From: Dermacentor variabilis
Taxonomy: Eukaryota > Arthropoda > Arachnida > Ixodida > Ixodidae
Assembly: GCF_050947875.1 (NCBI RefSeq)
Contig: NC_134569.1
Location: 39,549,777-39,613,776, forward strand
DNA length: 64,000 bases
Reading direction: 5' to 3'
Each line of letters opens with the position of its first letter. The first letter of the stretch is position 1. Positions 1 to 9,315 of the stretch are shown piece after piece. The notes under the pieces were generated by a model, which saw nothing but the letters and a program-made list of their open reading frames with translations, had not been told where the DNA came from and ran no database searches. The position numbers and the translations under genes were made by a program.

Positions 1-1
1 T

Positions 2-811
2 ACTTTAGCTGAGCTACATACGGCTCTCTCTTCGCTGAAATGAAACACAACGCCTGGCAAAGATGGGATTACTTATAATACACTTCGTAACTTACCCTCT
101 TCTCAGTTAGGGCAACTTTTAAAACTCGTCAACAATATTTGGGAATCTCGAATCCTTCCAGAGGAGTGGAAAACGGCAATAATAATACCAATCCCTAAAC
201 CCGGCAAACAGGCCAACTGTATCACGAACCTACGTCTTACATCTTTAACGTCGTGTGTAAGCAAACTGGTGGAACGCATGGCCCTTAACCTTCTCAACTG
301 GCACTTAGAAAACAGCAGTACTTTTCCTAACGCAATTACAGGCTGTAGGTTACATGTTAGCACTCAGGATACCATGCTTCGTATCTCAGAAGATCTGTAT
401 AAAGATCACAGTCTCGTGCAAACCAGAGTAATCGCAGGTGTAGGAACACAAGGCGTTCGACCATGTGAAACACTCCGCTATCCTCAAGAACCTCTTGACC
501 TTACGGACTATATACAAATTCGCTCTATACAAATTCAAATCAGTGGAGAGCTTTCAGCGCCATACCCTCTTAGTACAGGAGTCCCTCAAGGCTCAATCCT
601 ACCATCCACTCTCTTCAATATCGCTTTGCTCGATCTGCCTGCCCGGCTCTCTTCCATCGCACTACTCGAACACAATAGTTATGCAGACGATATTACTATA
701 TGGTGTTGCAAGGTGCCCCTTGGAGAACAGGAGCACGCCATCCAGTCAGGCTTAGATACCACTCACGAATACGTTAACGGTATTGGGCTTAAGTGCTCTC
801 CAACAAAATCT
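2..811 (+). pseudogene. LINE reverse transcriptase fragment
   Basis: The reading frame starting at base 2 can be followed to the stop near 813, with an in-frame TGA at 41-43. Visible RT landmarks in order are a PGKDGI-like motif (about 50-70), a KPGK motif followed by an NLR-L-SL-SC-SKLVER block (about 195-280), STQD (about 358-371), a TGVPQGSILP block (about 575-605) and the catalytic YADD box at 680-691. The palm aspartates are kept, but the block between STQD and the PQG motif is scrambled relative to the family, so an indel pair is likely. The product would be an ORF2 RT acting on its own RNA; here it is a fossil. Confidence 0.75.
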
Positions 812-878
812 TAGCACATAGTAGTAACTAATCAACTCCCGAGCTCATGAGCTCACCCGCGTAGTTAGTTTTCCGGGT

Positions 879-1061
879 TTGCCGTGCCTATGGCCATTCG
901 AATTTAGCCCAAGGGAACACAGAAAGACTTTGCACAAGGAGCGCACATCACTTCTAAAGGAACTTCGCGCCAATTCCGTCGCCTTTATTACTCCTCCTGC
1001 TAACCTCTCGCGAGAAGACAGCGCTATTCTCCGAATACTGCAAACAAACTTAATAGTGTAA
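879..1061 (+). pseudogene. LINE ORF2 C-terminal region
   Basis: A 60-codon open frame, in a different frame from the RT upstream, carries an ELRANSVAFITPPANLSRED-like segment followed by a run ending LQTNLIV. This matches in style the stretch just before the terminal zinc-knuckle-like motif of tick I/Jockey-type ORF2 proteins. The cysteine/histidine cluster itself follows in other frames at about 1095-1165, so the end of the protein is frameshifted. No independent gene is implied. Confidence 0.55.
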
Positions 1062-1366
1062 CTTAATATAGTCCGTCACTATATTCAAGGTCTACCTGGG
1101 CCACCAAAATGCACGAACTGCATGTAATATCCGTCCCTAGAGCATTGCCTATGGCATTGCCCTAACACTCAACCAAACTGCAGTCAGCCCTCTCTACCAT
1201 TCCCACTAACAAACAGCCATGGTCATGGACGGACTAGCTCACTCCAACACTCCATGCCACTAGCATTTTCCTGCCGGTGCTTATCCAGCACGTCAGAGAC
1301 GTGTTCGGTGAGGACTGGTAGCTTACCGACGGGGGGTGAGCGCCGGACGCTGGCATAAAAATAAAT

Positions 1367-1369
<3 letters not shown>

Positions 1370-1397
<28 letters not shown>
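1370..1397. repeat. (TC)n microsatellite, LINE tail
   Basis: About 14 TC dinucleotides directly follow an AATAAATG stretch, so this is read as the simple-repeat tail of the preceding LINE. Confidence 0.85.
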
Positions 1398-1401
<4 letters not shown>

Positions 1402-2286
1402 CTCAGTGATGTGTTCTGTCTTATTTAACTGTTGGTAATAAGGTCTTTATGTTTTGTCTTCCCCAGCCTAAACAAACATGGATTAAAGCGCGGTACTCAT
1501 TTCAGAAGCGCTTTCACTTGTGCACGCTTTGCCTCCGTAGCTTTCCTCTGCTAAGAGACAGTTACTGCGCTGCACTTTACCCCAACGTTTCCTTCCCATA
1601 TTCAAGAATCTCCTTCTCTCTCTCTCTCTCTCCCTTCATTGCTACAAAAAGTTGTCCGCGAGTACAGACGCAAGCTGTTCTTACGGCAGTATGGACGCTC
1701 GAGACGTGTTCGCGCCACCTCCGTGCTGTCGCGGTATTGACGGTGCATGCGCGGTGTGGGCGTGGAAACTTAGAAGGCCTTCAGAAACGCGAGACGTGCA
1801 GTGCGTTTGCGTACGCACGTTCGTACTCGGCTCAACGGGCTGTGCAGCGGAGCAAGGGCGGCGTGCAGACTTCGGCTGCTGGCATAAACGTGCTGCGAAC
1901 AAACACTACCGTTCCTGCTGCGGAACAAACGCGTCGACGAGTTTCTGTCGACGGGTCTCCATCGGTCTGATCTCGTGTACCATTCAGGTGCGAAACCTGT
2001 GCGACGCCGGCTCATCATGCTGGCGTTCTGAGATGCTTAGTAGCTGCCATGACGCTGTAATACGGCGAAGCAGTTGCCTCAGTTGCTGCATCACACCAGT
2101 ATGTCGCAACCGCGTACAATAACACCATTCAAAGACCTCCAGCGAAAATTTATTTAAATTATTTGGACACTTCAGGCGCATTTCTGCCGTCGCCATTGAT
2201 GTTGACGTCGCCGTGATGTTCCACATATATTCCAAGGGCGATAACATCGTCGCTGCGCGCAGTATGCTGTATGTGCGAGTGTCAGC
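1398..2286. other. No gene recognised; GC-rich from about 1650
   Basis: Open frames of up to 173 codons overlap on both strands here but show no domain, no hydrophobic pattern and conflicting frames, as expected in GC-rich non-coding DNA. A short CT run lies at 1616-1631. I see nothing else to annotate. Confidence 0.5.
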
Positions 2287-2640
2287 ATGCGAGAGTGCGC
2301 CGACGATCGTGGCTCAATCTCGCGAGCGCCAGGAGGGAAAGCGGGGAGGGAGCGCACGTTTTCCGTCGCGCGCAAGGCACTAGGGGTGAGGGAGGCAGTG
2401 GGAGGGGAATTCTACTCCGGCGACGACTGCTTAAGCGCCCTACCTAGAAATCAATCTGCGATGCATTGGACAGAGTGCTATCTCGCGCGCACAAGGGAGG
2501 AAAGCGGGAAGGAAACGCGCAGTCTTCCTTCGCGCTCAAGGCACCCGGGGGAGAGGATAGGTGCGTTATACCCTGGCGACGGCTGCTTCTAGCGCGGCCG
2601 CGCGCGCCCTATCTTGAAGGTGATCTGCGATGCATTGTAA
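2287..2640. repeat. Diverged tandem duplication of about 175 bp, GC-rich
   Basis: Two successive units (about 2315-2470 and 2485-2640) share the same order of landmarks: GGAGGAAAGCGGG, a CG-rich CGCGCAAGGCAC-like block, a CCTGGCGACGGCTGCTT-like block (weaker in unit 1) and TCTGCGATGCATTG near each end. The units are visibly diverged. Open frames crossing them are by-products of high GC. Confidence 0.6.
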
Positions 2641-2960
2641 AAAGTGCGTCGAGTGCTGATAGTTTCGTGTTCGCTGTGTTCTCGCCGCTTATTTCGCGCT
2701 GAAGCGAGAGCCAGCGCGAAGGTCAATTCACTCCCTGGCGACGCCCCGTTTTCTCACTCCAGTGTTAGGCCAGAGAGTGTGCGCGTTCATCTAGTGAGGC
2801 GCATTCATATTTGCTTGTGCGCGCGTAACACCGCGCTTGCTAATTTAGTTAGTAAGCGAATGTTGCCACTTTTATACGGCCAATAAAGCTACTATCCGTA
2901 CTTCGTACAGCTGTCTACTAATTTGATGTCGTAATCGATGCTTCGCCTTTCGGGCGACTG
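2641..2960 (+). repeat. Possible LTR 3' half (R-U5-like)
   Basis: The stretch contains an AATAAAG polyadenylation-like signal at about 2882-2888, followed about 75 bp later by CGCCTTTCGGGCGACTGCAAC, which has the look of an LTR terminus ending in CA. No left boundary, target duplication or internal retroelement sequence could be placed, so a solo LTR is only a suggestion. Confidence 0.25.
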
Positions 2961-3059
2961 CAACTTTTTTATCAATGGCACACAAGGACACGCGCCCACA
3001 CGCACGCATACACTCACACAAGGCATTCATAGGCAACCTATCGCATGCACAGCGCAGGA

Positions 3060-3250
3060 CTCACCATGTTATGCACAGAAATTATCAGTGTTATGGAACT
3101 TGATCCCACCAGTGTAAACACTTATTAACCCTTATTCGTTGCTATCAACTTATCGGGCTCGATCCGAGCCTTATCAGAAATTATCCGACCTTATCGCAAT
3201 CTATCCGATCCTTATCTGTCCTTATCAACCTTATCGGAGAGTTATTTATT
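3060..3250. repeat. Degenerate TTATC minisatellite, block 1
   Basis: Between about 3121 and 3245 the pentamer TTATC occurs seven times, usually as CCTTATC, at spacings of roughly 10-17 bp, with near-variants CTATC between. The phrase CTTATCAACCTTATCGG recurs in pieces. On the minus strand each is a GATAA core. The period is irregular, so this is a cryptic minisatellite and not a clean array. Confidence 0.65.
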
Positions 3251-3584
3251 TTTTACTTATTTTCAATACAGCCAGTATCTTTCCAAGATCATAGAATGTG
3301 GGCAGAAACAGAAATCCAGTGCAGTGACAGTCATCACAGAGGTATAAGAGCAAAAGGTATACATAAAGCTTCCTAGATGATAATTATGAATGAATACTGA
3401 GCTGAAATTCTATGAACACAATTGTAGCGCTTATGACGTATACACACTTATAGTATAAATAATATACAAAGCACACATTTATAATCTCAGATAACAGAAA
3501 GTAACCAACAGCAAAAGATAACAGAAATTATACATGAAATGGAGTGGTACAAAGGCAGACAACAGCAACCCTGAAAACACTCTG
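3251..3584. other. AT-rich spacer between TTATC blocks
   Basis: No gene. The composition drops to AT-rich, unlike the flanking TTATC-rich blocks, so it may be an insertion into one original array. No inverted or direct repeats could be seen at its edges. Confidence 0.4.
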
Positions 3585-3830
3585 TTGCGAGATAATCCGA
3601 ACCATATCAGCTCTTAACGGCCGTTATCAACCTTGACGGACTTGATCCAGCCTTTATCGGTACTTACTAACCTTATCAGAATTGCTCCGACCATTATAAG
3701 CTCCTATCACTGTTTAGCACCTTATCCATGCGCGTCGAACCATTACAAGTCATGATGAGACCCATCCAACCCCTTACCACTCCTTACCATCTTTATCAAC
3801 ACACTGACTACTTATCTGTCTGTGTTGCGC
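3585..3830. repeat. Degenerate TTATC minisatellite, block 2
   Basis: TTATC recurs about six times with ATATC, CTATC and TTACC variants, in phrases such as CCTTATCAG and GTTATCAACCTTG that echo block 1. It is more decayed than block 1. The rest, to about 4038, shows no gene. Confidence 0.55.
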
Positions 3831-4038
3831 GACGTGAAACGCATGAGCCCTCAAATATTGGTGCATTTCGAAAGAACGCTCTAACGGAAGGCGCATCCTG
3901 CGACCACCGAAACGCATTGGGGATGTGGCGTAGTTGGCATTAAATTTTCCCCAAATCGGAATTTTCGTGATGTCTACAATGCTCAAAGTCGGGTCTCTAG
4001 ATGTCATCCTAGACATGGCTAATTCCACCACCACCAAA

Positions 4039-4060
4039 CCTTAACGCGATAGCGTTAAGG
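4039..4060. repeat. Perfect hairpin at the edge of dispersed repeat copy A
   Basis: CCTTAACGC and GCGTTAAGG, each 9 bases, flank a GATA loop. The hairpin sits exactly where the long repeat begins and may mark the end of the mobile unit. Confidence 0.7.
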
Positions 4061-4388
4061 AGCCCGTGACGGAGAAAATCTGTCGTCGGCGTCCGGCGTG
4101 AAACGTCGTATTTGAAATAAGACTTTCGAACAGCACATATCCAGGCCTTCCATATGACGCAAGAAATTCATTGAACTAATTTAATTTCTCAAGCTAAAAT
4201 ACGTGAAACAAACGTAAACTAGGACTTACGCAAAACCTACAGACATTATAGCTCTCGAATTGCAATTTGAATATACGAGAAAACATAATTCTGTTACACG
4301 AAAACTCAACCAAACCCATTTTCCAGCGTTTCTACAATGCACAACCTAGAGACGGCGTCCGCCATTTGCGCACGCCGGCGCGTAAATA
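4059..4388. repeat. Dispersed repeat, copy A
   Basis: This 330-bp stretch is repeated in direct orientation at 4600-4929 with only about 8-9 mismatches and no indel by eye (about 97% identity). It covers the half of the family that lacks the antisense open frame found in copy B beyond 4929. A third, inverted copy lies at the right end of the window. The family is unnamed here. Confidence 0.9.
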
Positions 4389-4599
4389 GAGAGTTTTAGT
4401 TGAGCGCGTTTACGCTCCGCTAAGCAGTTAAGCGGAGCGGAAGCGCGAATGCGCATGCGCCGTCCGCTTAGCCGTAAGCGGGCTAGCGGAGCGAGGAACA
4501 CGGTCCGCTTAGAAGCTGCCTGAGCGGAGCGTGCCTCGCAGCGCTTTGGCTAGCCTTGGCGTCAGAACGGATTGGATTGGATGCAAAAAGCAAGCGCGC
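4389..4599. repeat. Foldback-rich spacer between copies A and B (MITE-like remnant)
   Basis: The segment contains GCTCCGCTAAGCAGTTAAGCGGAGC-like self-complementary sequence near 4413-4438 and several further CGGAGCG/CGCTCCG and CCGCTTAG/CTAAGCGG pieces up to 4533. This is what a decayed foldback element looks like. It begins with GAGAGTTTTAGTTGAGCGCG; the matching right end is missing, so boundaries are uncertain. Confidence 0.45.
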
Positions 4600-5205
4600 G
4601 GAGCCCATGACGGAGAAAATCTGCCGTCGGCGACCGGCGTGAAACGTCGTATTGGAAATAAGACTTTCGAACAGCACATATCCAGGCCTTCCATGTGACG
4701 CAAGAAATTCATTGAACTAATTTAATTTCTCAAGCTAAAATACGTGAAACAATCGTAAGCTAGGACTTACGCAAAACCTACAGACATTATAGCTCTCGAA
4801 TTGCAATTTGAATATACGAGAAAACATAATTCTGTTACACGAAAACTCAACCAAACCTATTTTCCAGCGTTTCTACAATGCACAAACTAGAGACGGCGTC
4901 CGCCATTTGCGCACGCCGGCGCGTAAATATCTCAGAGTACACGAAGTGGTGAGCCCGCTTCCTTGAAACACTTCCAGATGGCGCTCGCCTCCGCCGCATC
5001 GCGGCCCATGCAAGAGGCCACGTTTCTACCAGAAGGCCCGCCTTCGTGCATAGAGTCCGCAGCGAGCGTTTCCCGGTAAACATTACGGTTACATGCGCTG
5101 AAGTTGCCAGAAGTTGCCAGGAAGCGTGCGAAGCATTCAGGGATCTTTGAATGCTATCGCGTTCCACTCTTAAAGGCGAAGCTTAAGCGTCCTCCAAATT
5201 TTCAA
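4600..5205. repeat. Dispersed repeat, copy B (longer)
   Basis: The first 330 bp equal copy A. The remainder (about 4930-5205) matches the right-end copy at 63,140-63,960 in reverse complement, including a conserved minus-strand reading frame and the run from GGGATxTTTGAATGCTATCG to TTAAGCGTCCTCCAA. Copy B also has a small local duplication GAAGTTGCCA/GAAGTTGCCAG at 5100-5121. Confidence 0.85.
4847..5167 (-). CDS. Repeat-borne conserved open frame (unknown)
   Basis: A 106-codon minus-strand frame inside copy B. Its C-terminal 80 residues align without gaps to the frame in the right-end copy (63,622-63,865): both share FTGK, RTLCTKAG, VSRKRA, FTRRR and MADAVS, and both stop at the same codon (TGA here, TAG there). 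No domain is recognised and there is no signal peptide. Roughly 19 amino-acid-changing against 11 silent differences give at most weak support for selection. It may be a non-coding repeat that happens to stay open; tick gene models sometimes absorb such repeats. Confidence 0.2.
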   Translation of the reverse strand: MERDSIQRSLNASHASWQLLATSAHVTVMFTGKRSLRTLCTKAGLLVETWPLAWAAMRRRRAPSGSVSRKRAHHFVYSEIFTRRRAQMADAVSSLCIVETLENRFG

Positions 5206-5289
5206 CAAAGCCTTCATAGAAACTTTTATCCTTTAACATTTGTTTTGTACCACCAGCAAAACAATTAATATGGTTCAGGTATAGTCCCC

Positions 5290-6545
5290 TTCTGTCTTCA
5301 CCTTCAGCTTACTGTCCGTTGCCTACAAAATATTTACTAAGGTAATCGCAAATAGAATCAGGAACACCTTAGACTTCTGTTAACCAAAGGACCAGGCAGG
5401 ACTCCGTAAAGGCTACTCAACAATAGACCATATTCACGCTATCAATCAGGTTATAGATAAATGTGCAGAATATAACCAACCCTTATATATAGCTTTCATT
5501 GATTACGAGAAAGCGTTTGATTCAGTCGAAACCTCAGCAGTCATGGACGCATTACGGAATCAGGGTGTAGACGAGCCGTATGTAAAAATACTGAAAGATA
5601 TCTATAGCGGCTCCACAGCCACCGTAGTCCTCCATCAAGAAAGCAACAAAATCCCAATAAAGAAAGGCGTCAGGCAGGGAGATACGATATCTCCAATGCT
5701 ATTCACAGCGTGTTTACAGGAGGTATTCAGAGACCTGGATTGGGAAGAATTGGGGATAAGAGTTAATGAAGAATACCTTAGTAACTTGCGATTCGCTGAT
5801 GATATTGCCTTGCTAGTAACTCAGGGGACCAATTGCAATGCATGCTCACTGACCTGGAGAGGCAAAGCAGAAGGGTGGGTCTAAAAATTAATCTACAGAA
5901 AACTAAAGTAATGTTTAACAGTCTCGGAAGAGAACAGCAGTTCAGGATAGGTAGCGAGGCACTGGAAGTGGTAAGGGAATACATCTACTTAGGACAGGTA
6001 GTGACCGCGGACCCGGATCATCAGACTGAACTAATCAGAAGAATAAGAATGGACTGGGCTGCGTTTGGCAGGCATTCTCAGATCATCAACAGCAGGTTGC
6101 CATTATCCCTCAAGAGAAAAGTGTATAACAGCTGTGTCTTACTAGTACTCACGTACGGGGCAGTAACCTGGAGGCTTACGAATAGGGTTCTACTTAAATT
6201 GAGGACGAAGCAACGAGCTATGGAAAGAAGAATGATGGGTGTAACGTAAGGGATAAGAAAAGAGCAGATTGAGTGAGGGAACAAACCCGAGTTAATGAAA
6301 TTTTAGTTGAAATCAAGAAAAAGAAACGGGCATGGGCAGGACATGTAATGAGGAGGGAAGATAACCGATGGTCGTTAAGGGTTAAGGACTGGATTCCAAG
6401 GGAAGGGAAGCGTAGCAGGGGGCGGCAGAAAGTTAGGTGGGCGGATGAGATTAAGAAGTTTGCAGGGACAACATGGCCACAATTAGTACATGACCGGGGT
6501 AGTTGGAGAGCCGCGATGAGACGGGAGAAGGGGCACCGGAGGAAA
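5290..6545 (+). mobile_element. RTE-type LINE, 5'-truncated and frameshifted
   Basis: The 3' half of an RTE-like LINE. RT motifs are readable in three frames from about 5312 to 6540. The left end is truncated in the RT fingers region and the upstream endonuclease is missing. The C-terminal stretch corresponds to the RTE fragments found in minus orientation at 52.6 kb and 63.3 kb, so this family is present at least three times in the window. Confidence 0.8.
5312..6540 (+). pseudogene. RTE reverse transcriptase and C-terminal domain, broken
   Basis: Frame 1 (about 5312-5870) shows an AYKIFTKVIANRI block, an in-frame TAA near 5379, the QAGLRKG and FIDYEKAFDS motifs (about 5510), GVRQGDTISP (about 5668) and the catalytic FADD at 5792-5803. 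A frameshift near 5830-5880 leads into a second frame with GLKINLQKTK, EYIYLGQVV and RTKQRAMERRM, followed by a TAA, and a third frame from 6273 continues with WAGHVMRR-DNRW and PREGKRSRGRQKVRW to about 6520. The order and motifs are those of RTE-clade ORF proteins. The catalytic aspartates survive, but the gene is dead because of at least two frame breaks and two stops. Confidence 0.8.
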
Positions 6546-6714
6546 TTGCCTCACGTTGCACATGCGTTGCGCCGCCTGACAACCGCGCGAACGGTCCCAT
6601 CTGCGCCTCCAAGGGGAGGTCGGGTACCCCCAACAAATGATGCAAAAATCCAACTTGCCTCTTTCAACCTCTATGACGCTGTTTGCGTTCACAGGTACGT
6701 TGTATTCTTCGCAA

Positions 6715-6937
6715 AGATGCCACCTAAGGAAACTTGCCAGAGCAACAGACCGTGAAGCAAAAGAAGCGTCGTGCCGAGCAAGCACGACTTCGATATGCTT
6801 CGAAACCTGCTGCGAAACGTGAGCATCTGCTCCGATCCAAGCAGGAGCGTGAAGCCAAGCGTACAACACTGGCGCGTGACGAGGATCAGCGGGAAGTGCA
6901 CTCCTCAGGCATTTATGGAAAGCTTCGCTGTATATAG
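6715..6937 (+). pseudogene. Lys/Arg/Glu-rich frame, possible Helitron-type N-terminal repeat
   Basis: An ATG at 6717 begins MPPKETCQSNRP and stops; the frame from 6734 continues as a charged, helix-forming sequence (KKRRAEQARLRYASKPAAKR and similar). In ticks such KRRAEQARxRR runs precede the DUF6570 region of Helitron-type proteins, one of which is present at 32.5 kb. The link is by composition and style only. It is cut off by unrelated sequence after about 6937. Confidence 0.3.
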
Positions 6938-6974
6938 ATTCCAACATAGCACGTTGGATCTGCCGCATTCTTCT

Positions 6975-8520
6975 TATCTAAGGGGTACAGCCCGCTTCTC
7001 GCTTAGCATGCAAAAGGAAGAACTGACAAGTTGGATCGTATGCAAACACAAGCTACACGACTTGTTCAGCCGATCGGTTGGTGGACGACAGCTGGCTGCC
7101 AGGCAAGAACTCGCGTCAATAGCTTAAACGTCCACATGGTCATACGTCGCGCATATTAGAGACGTGTTCACCCTGTGCCGCAAGGTTAATAAAGAGATGC
7201 CAGAGGTGGACAAGGCCGGGAATGTGTTAAAAGCCATAGCTGACGGTGACTTCAACTTACTCCTCCTGTGCGAACAGCTCCACGGTTAAGTGTATTAGCA
7301 CTGAATGTCGGCAGTTAGAACAGGCTAAAAGTAAGCGGGTTACTCAGCGCTTTGACCGGCTCCCTAACACCGCTACGACTTCCTCGCTCGACGATCCGGT
7401 GACGCCACATCTGCCCTCGGCTTCTGACAACTTGACAAGGATTGTCCGCCGACAACCACAGGCCATCCCCCCACTGTTTACGAGGCCTGTGTGCACGACA
7501 CCCTGGCAACCATATCTCTTATTCAAGCCGTCGTGCATCAGGAGGTTGCCAGCCTGGGTGTTCTACCTCCAGGCACTACCGGTCAAACACGTGTGTTCAC
7601 ACACATATAACAATCAACATCACGACACTCCAGTCGTTGCTGCTGCCGCTTCGGTTCCCCCGTTTCCCATCATGCTACAGAAATCCTTCTGAAAGGTGCA
7701 CGCCTGATAATAGACCGATCAGCTTCTCTTGCTCTCTCATTAGCTACATTTCCCGCCACTGTTGCAGTCGATGGTATTCCCGACCAAGTATTCATAATGA
7801 CCGCAGTCGGTGCTCTGGACATCGCCGTTCTTCTCCTCGCTCAGACCTACTGCATACGGAAGTCACCGTTCAGAGAGACTGGTCAAGCCGCTCGCCTTAC
7901 CTGAGGGTCATCAGTCGCGCTCACCACAACGGCGCCGCTCTCCATCTCCTACTTACTCGTAACCCTTCTCGGAAAACTAGACCATGTTACGTTTCCGGAG
8001 GTGAAGCTTCATATACGATCCGCACTGAAAAATCTCGGCCGATCGTTAATTGCAGACGCAACTTGCTTGTTGTTTTTGTTGTTGGGCTGGCCGTTACCGT
8101 TCTTATTGACAGTAGCGCCCATAGTTCTGTCGTGAGTGCTGCGTTTCGCTTTTGCTTAAGAAGTCTTTACGCCAGCCCTATCCCTTACAGTTCCAATAGC
8201 TGACGGAAGCCGAGCAACCGTTCTTGGAATGTGCATCTGCTCCTGTTTCGGTTTTCGGCCACCACACTTCAGTTCTCCTCGCTTTTCTCGACAATTACCC
8301 CCACGATATCATGTTTTGCATCGACTTCTTAGCCACTCACTCAGTCCTTATCGATTGCCCTACCGGTATTCTACGGCTCCTACTGCCGTGTAAATCACCC
8401 TGGCCTGCGCTCCATGGAATTTCTTCAGCTTATTTCCTCCTCGAGCTGTCACATGCATACCAATGTAGCCGTCCCCGTCGCTCCCTCATGACGACTATGT
8501 AACAGCTCAGCTTATTGATG
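6975..8520 (+). pseudogene. Ty3/gypsy gag-protease remnant
   Basis: Pieces of a gypsy gag can be followed in changing frames: KEELTSWIVCKHKLHDLF (from about 7018), then YVAHIRDVFTLCRKVNKEMPEVDKA and VLKAIADGDFNLLL (7140-7260), then ECRQLEQAKSKR and RLPNTA (about 7303-7375). A protease-like segment follows: VTVLIDSSAH at about 8093-8122, and after a frame break GHHTSVLLAFLDNYPHDIMF and SVLIDCPTGILRL (8260-8390). The retroviral-type protease motif D(S/T)GA reads DSSA at 8108-8119, so the active site has lost its glycine. Multiple stops make it a fossil. The 253-codon frame at 7442-8203 crosses these pieces and is not a gene. Confidence 0.65.
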
Positions 8521-8760
8521 TGATCCTCGCCCTCAGCATCGTGCTTGCGTAGATGTGGCCAAACAACATGTCCCTTCCCGTCCTTGACTTCTTCACGTCC
8601 ACCCAAAATCACAAAGGGGCTGACAGATGGAATAGCACACGTGGTATAAAGGCTATAAACAGGATAAGGTGCATCTGAAAGGCTGGCCAACGTTTCGATA
8701 GGAGGATTTATCTTCGTCAAAGGTGGCATCGTCATCCTCTGCATGTTAGCTTTAACGGAT
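8521..8760 (-). other. Unassigned minus-strand repeat-like segment
   Basis: Read on the minus strand it contains CGAAACGTTGGCC preceded by a GACGAAGATAAATCC-like stretch. That CGAAACGTT phrase is common near the 3' ends of Penelope-like and some LINE elements in arthropods. No enzyme motif is present, so the assignment stays open. Confidence 0.25.
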
Positions 8761-8904
8761 TAGTAGAGAGACGTCACGTGCGGTCGTTGTCGGTGGCGGC
8801 TGGCTGTAAAGGGAAAGGCTGAAAAGAGAATGAGGGCTGTCATTTCACGTCTCTGGGCATAGTTTCTAAGAGGAGAGTGAAAAGGCCGCAAAAAAAAATT
8901 TACA

Positions 8905-9010
8905 ATTTATGAGCCATTCTCTGTGAAGGTGGGCGACCAGCATAGCTGCTCAGCGCATGACGCAGAGGTGACACAAGATATTGAACGAAGGTAAGAACAT
9001 ATTCTTACGT
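8905..9010 (-). repeat. Dispersed CTTCACAGAG repeat, copy 1
   Basis: On the plus strand the segment reads CTCTGTGAAGGTGGGCGACC, then GACGCAGAGGTGACACA, then TTGAACGAAGGTA. The same order is found at 18,505-18,615, and the first part appears in opposite orientation at 33,025-33,072 next to the Helitron fragment. Copies are roughly 70-75% alike by eye. Confidence 0.6.
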
Positions 9011-9064
9011 TACAGAATTCACATATAAAGATGTATTTCCAATATTTACATGAGAGACAACGAT

Positions 9065-9135
9065 GCATAAACAGGATGATGATGATGACTTTGATGTGCT
9101 TAGCGCATATCCACTCACGGGGATTGGCCAAGAGT
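9065..9135 (-). repeat. Possible LINE 3' end with (ATC)n tail
   Basis: A short GAT run at about 9075-9087 abuts GCTTAGCGCATATCCACTCA. On the minus strand this would be a LINE 3' UTR ending in an ATC simple-repeat tail. No protein-coding part is attached. Confidence 0.3.
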
Positions 9136-9315
9136 CGGGGAAATCTTACATATGTGTTAAGGCAATAAGTTTAAAATCTATAATTTTGATGAATAAGTTA
9201 AAGCGAGGAAAGTTCAAAACTATTCAGTAGACGAGATGTCTGTCTGGACTGATTCCACTCCTGCACGTCAGATTGTCTTTTTCTCACTGGTGCCACTCTT
9301 GGTTGCGCCGTAACA
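9136..9315 (-). repeat. Partial LTR of the minus-strand gypsy element
   Basis: Immediately after the minus-strand polypurine tract, the sequence starts TGTTACGGCGC (plus-strand end at 9315), as a Ty3/gypsy LTR should. The far end is not identifiable and probably runs into the ATC-tailed fragment, so the LTR looks truncated. Confidence 0.4.

Larger units (their letters stand above)
1..1397 (+). mobile_element. Non-LTR retrotransposon (I/Jockey-type LINE), 3' part, degenerate
   Basis: The element runs in from the left window edge and ends in an AATAAA-like stretch followed by a (TC)n tail at 1370-1397. It holds a reverse transcriptase remnant (2-811), a separate reading frame for the C-terminal region (879-1061), and around 1100-1165 a decayed C..C/H..C cluster of the kind that ends I/Jockey ORF2 proteins. 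At least one stop (41-43) and changes of frame show it is dead. The clade is inferred from motif style only; Jockey, I and R1 relatives are not distinguished. The simple-repeat tail is typical of LINE 3' ends in arthropods. Confidence 0.75.

Noticed and set aside
7442..8203. 253-codon plus-strand open frame
   Set aside because: It crosses the decayed gypsy gag-protease in the wrong frame and shows only Ser/Arg-rich composition; the real protein remnants lie in other frames.
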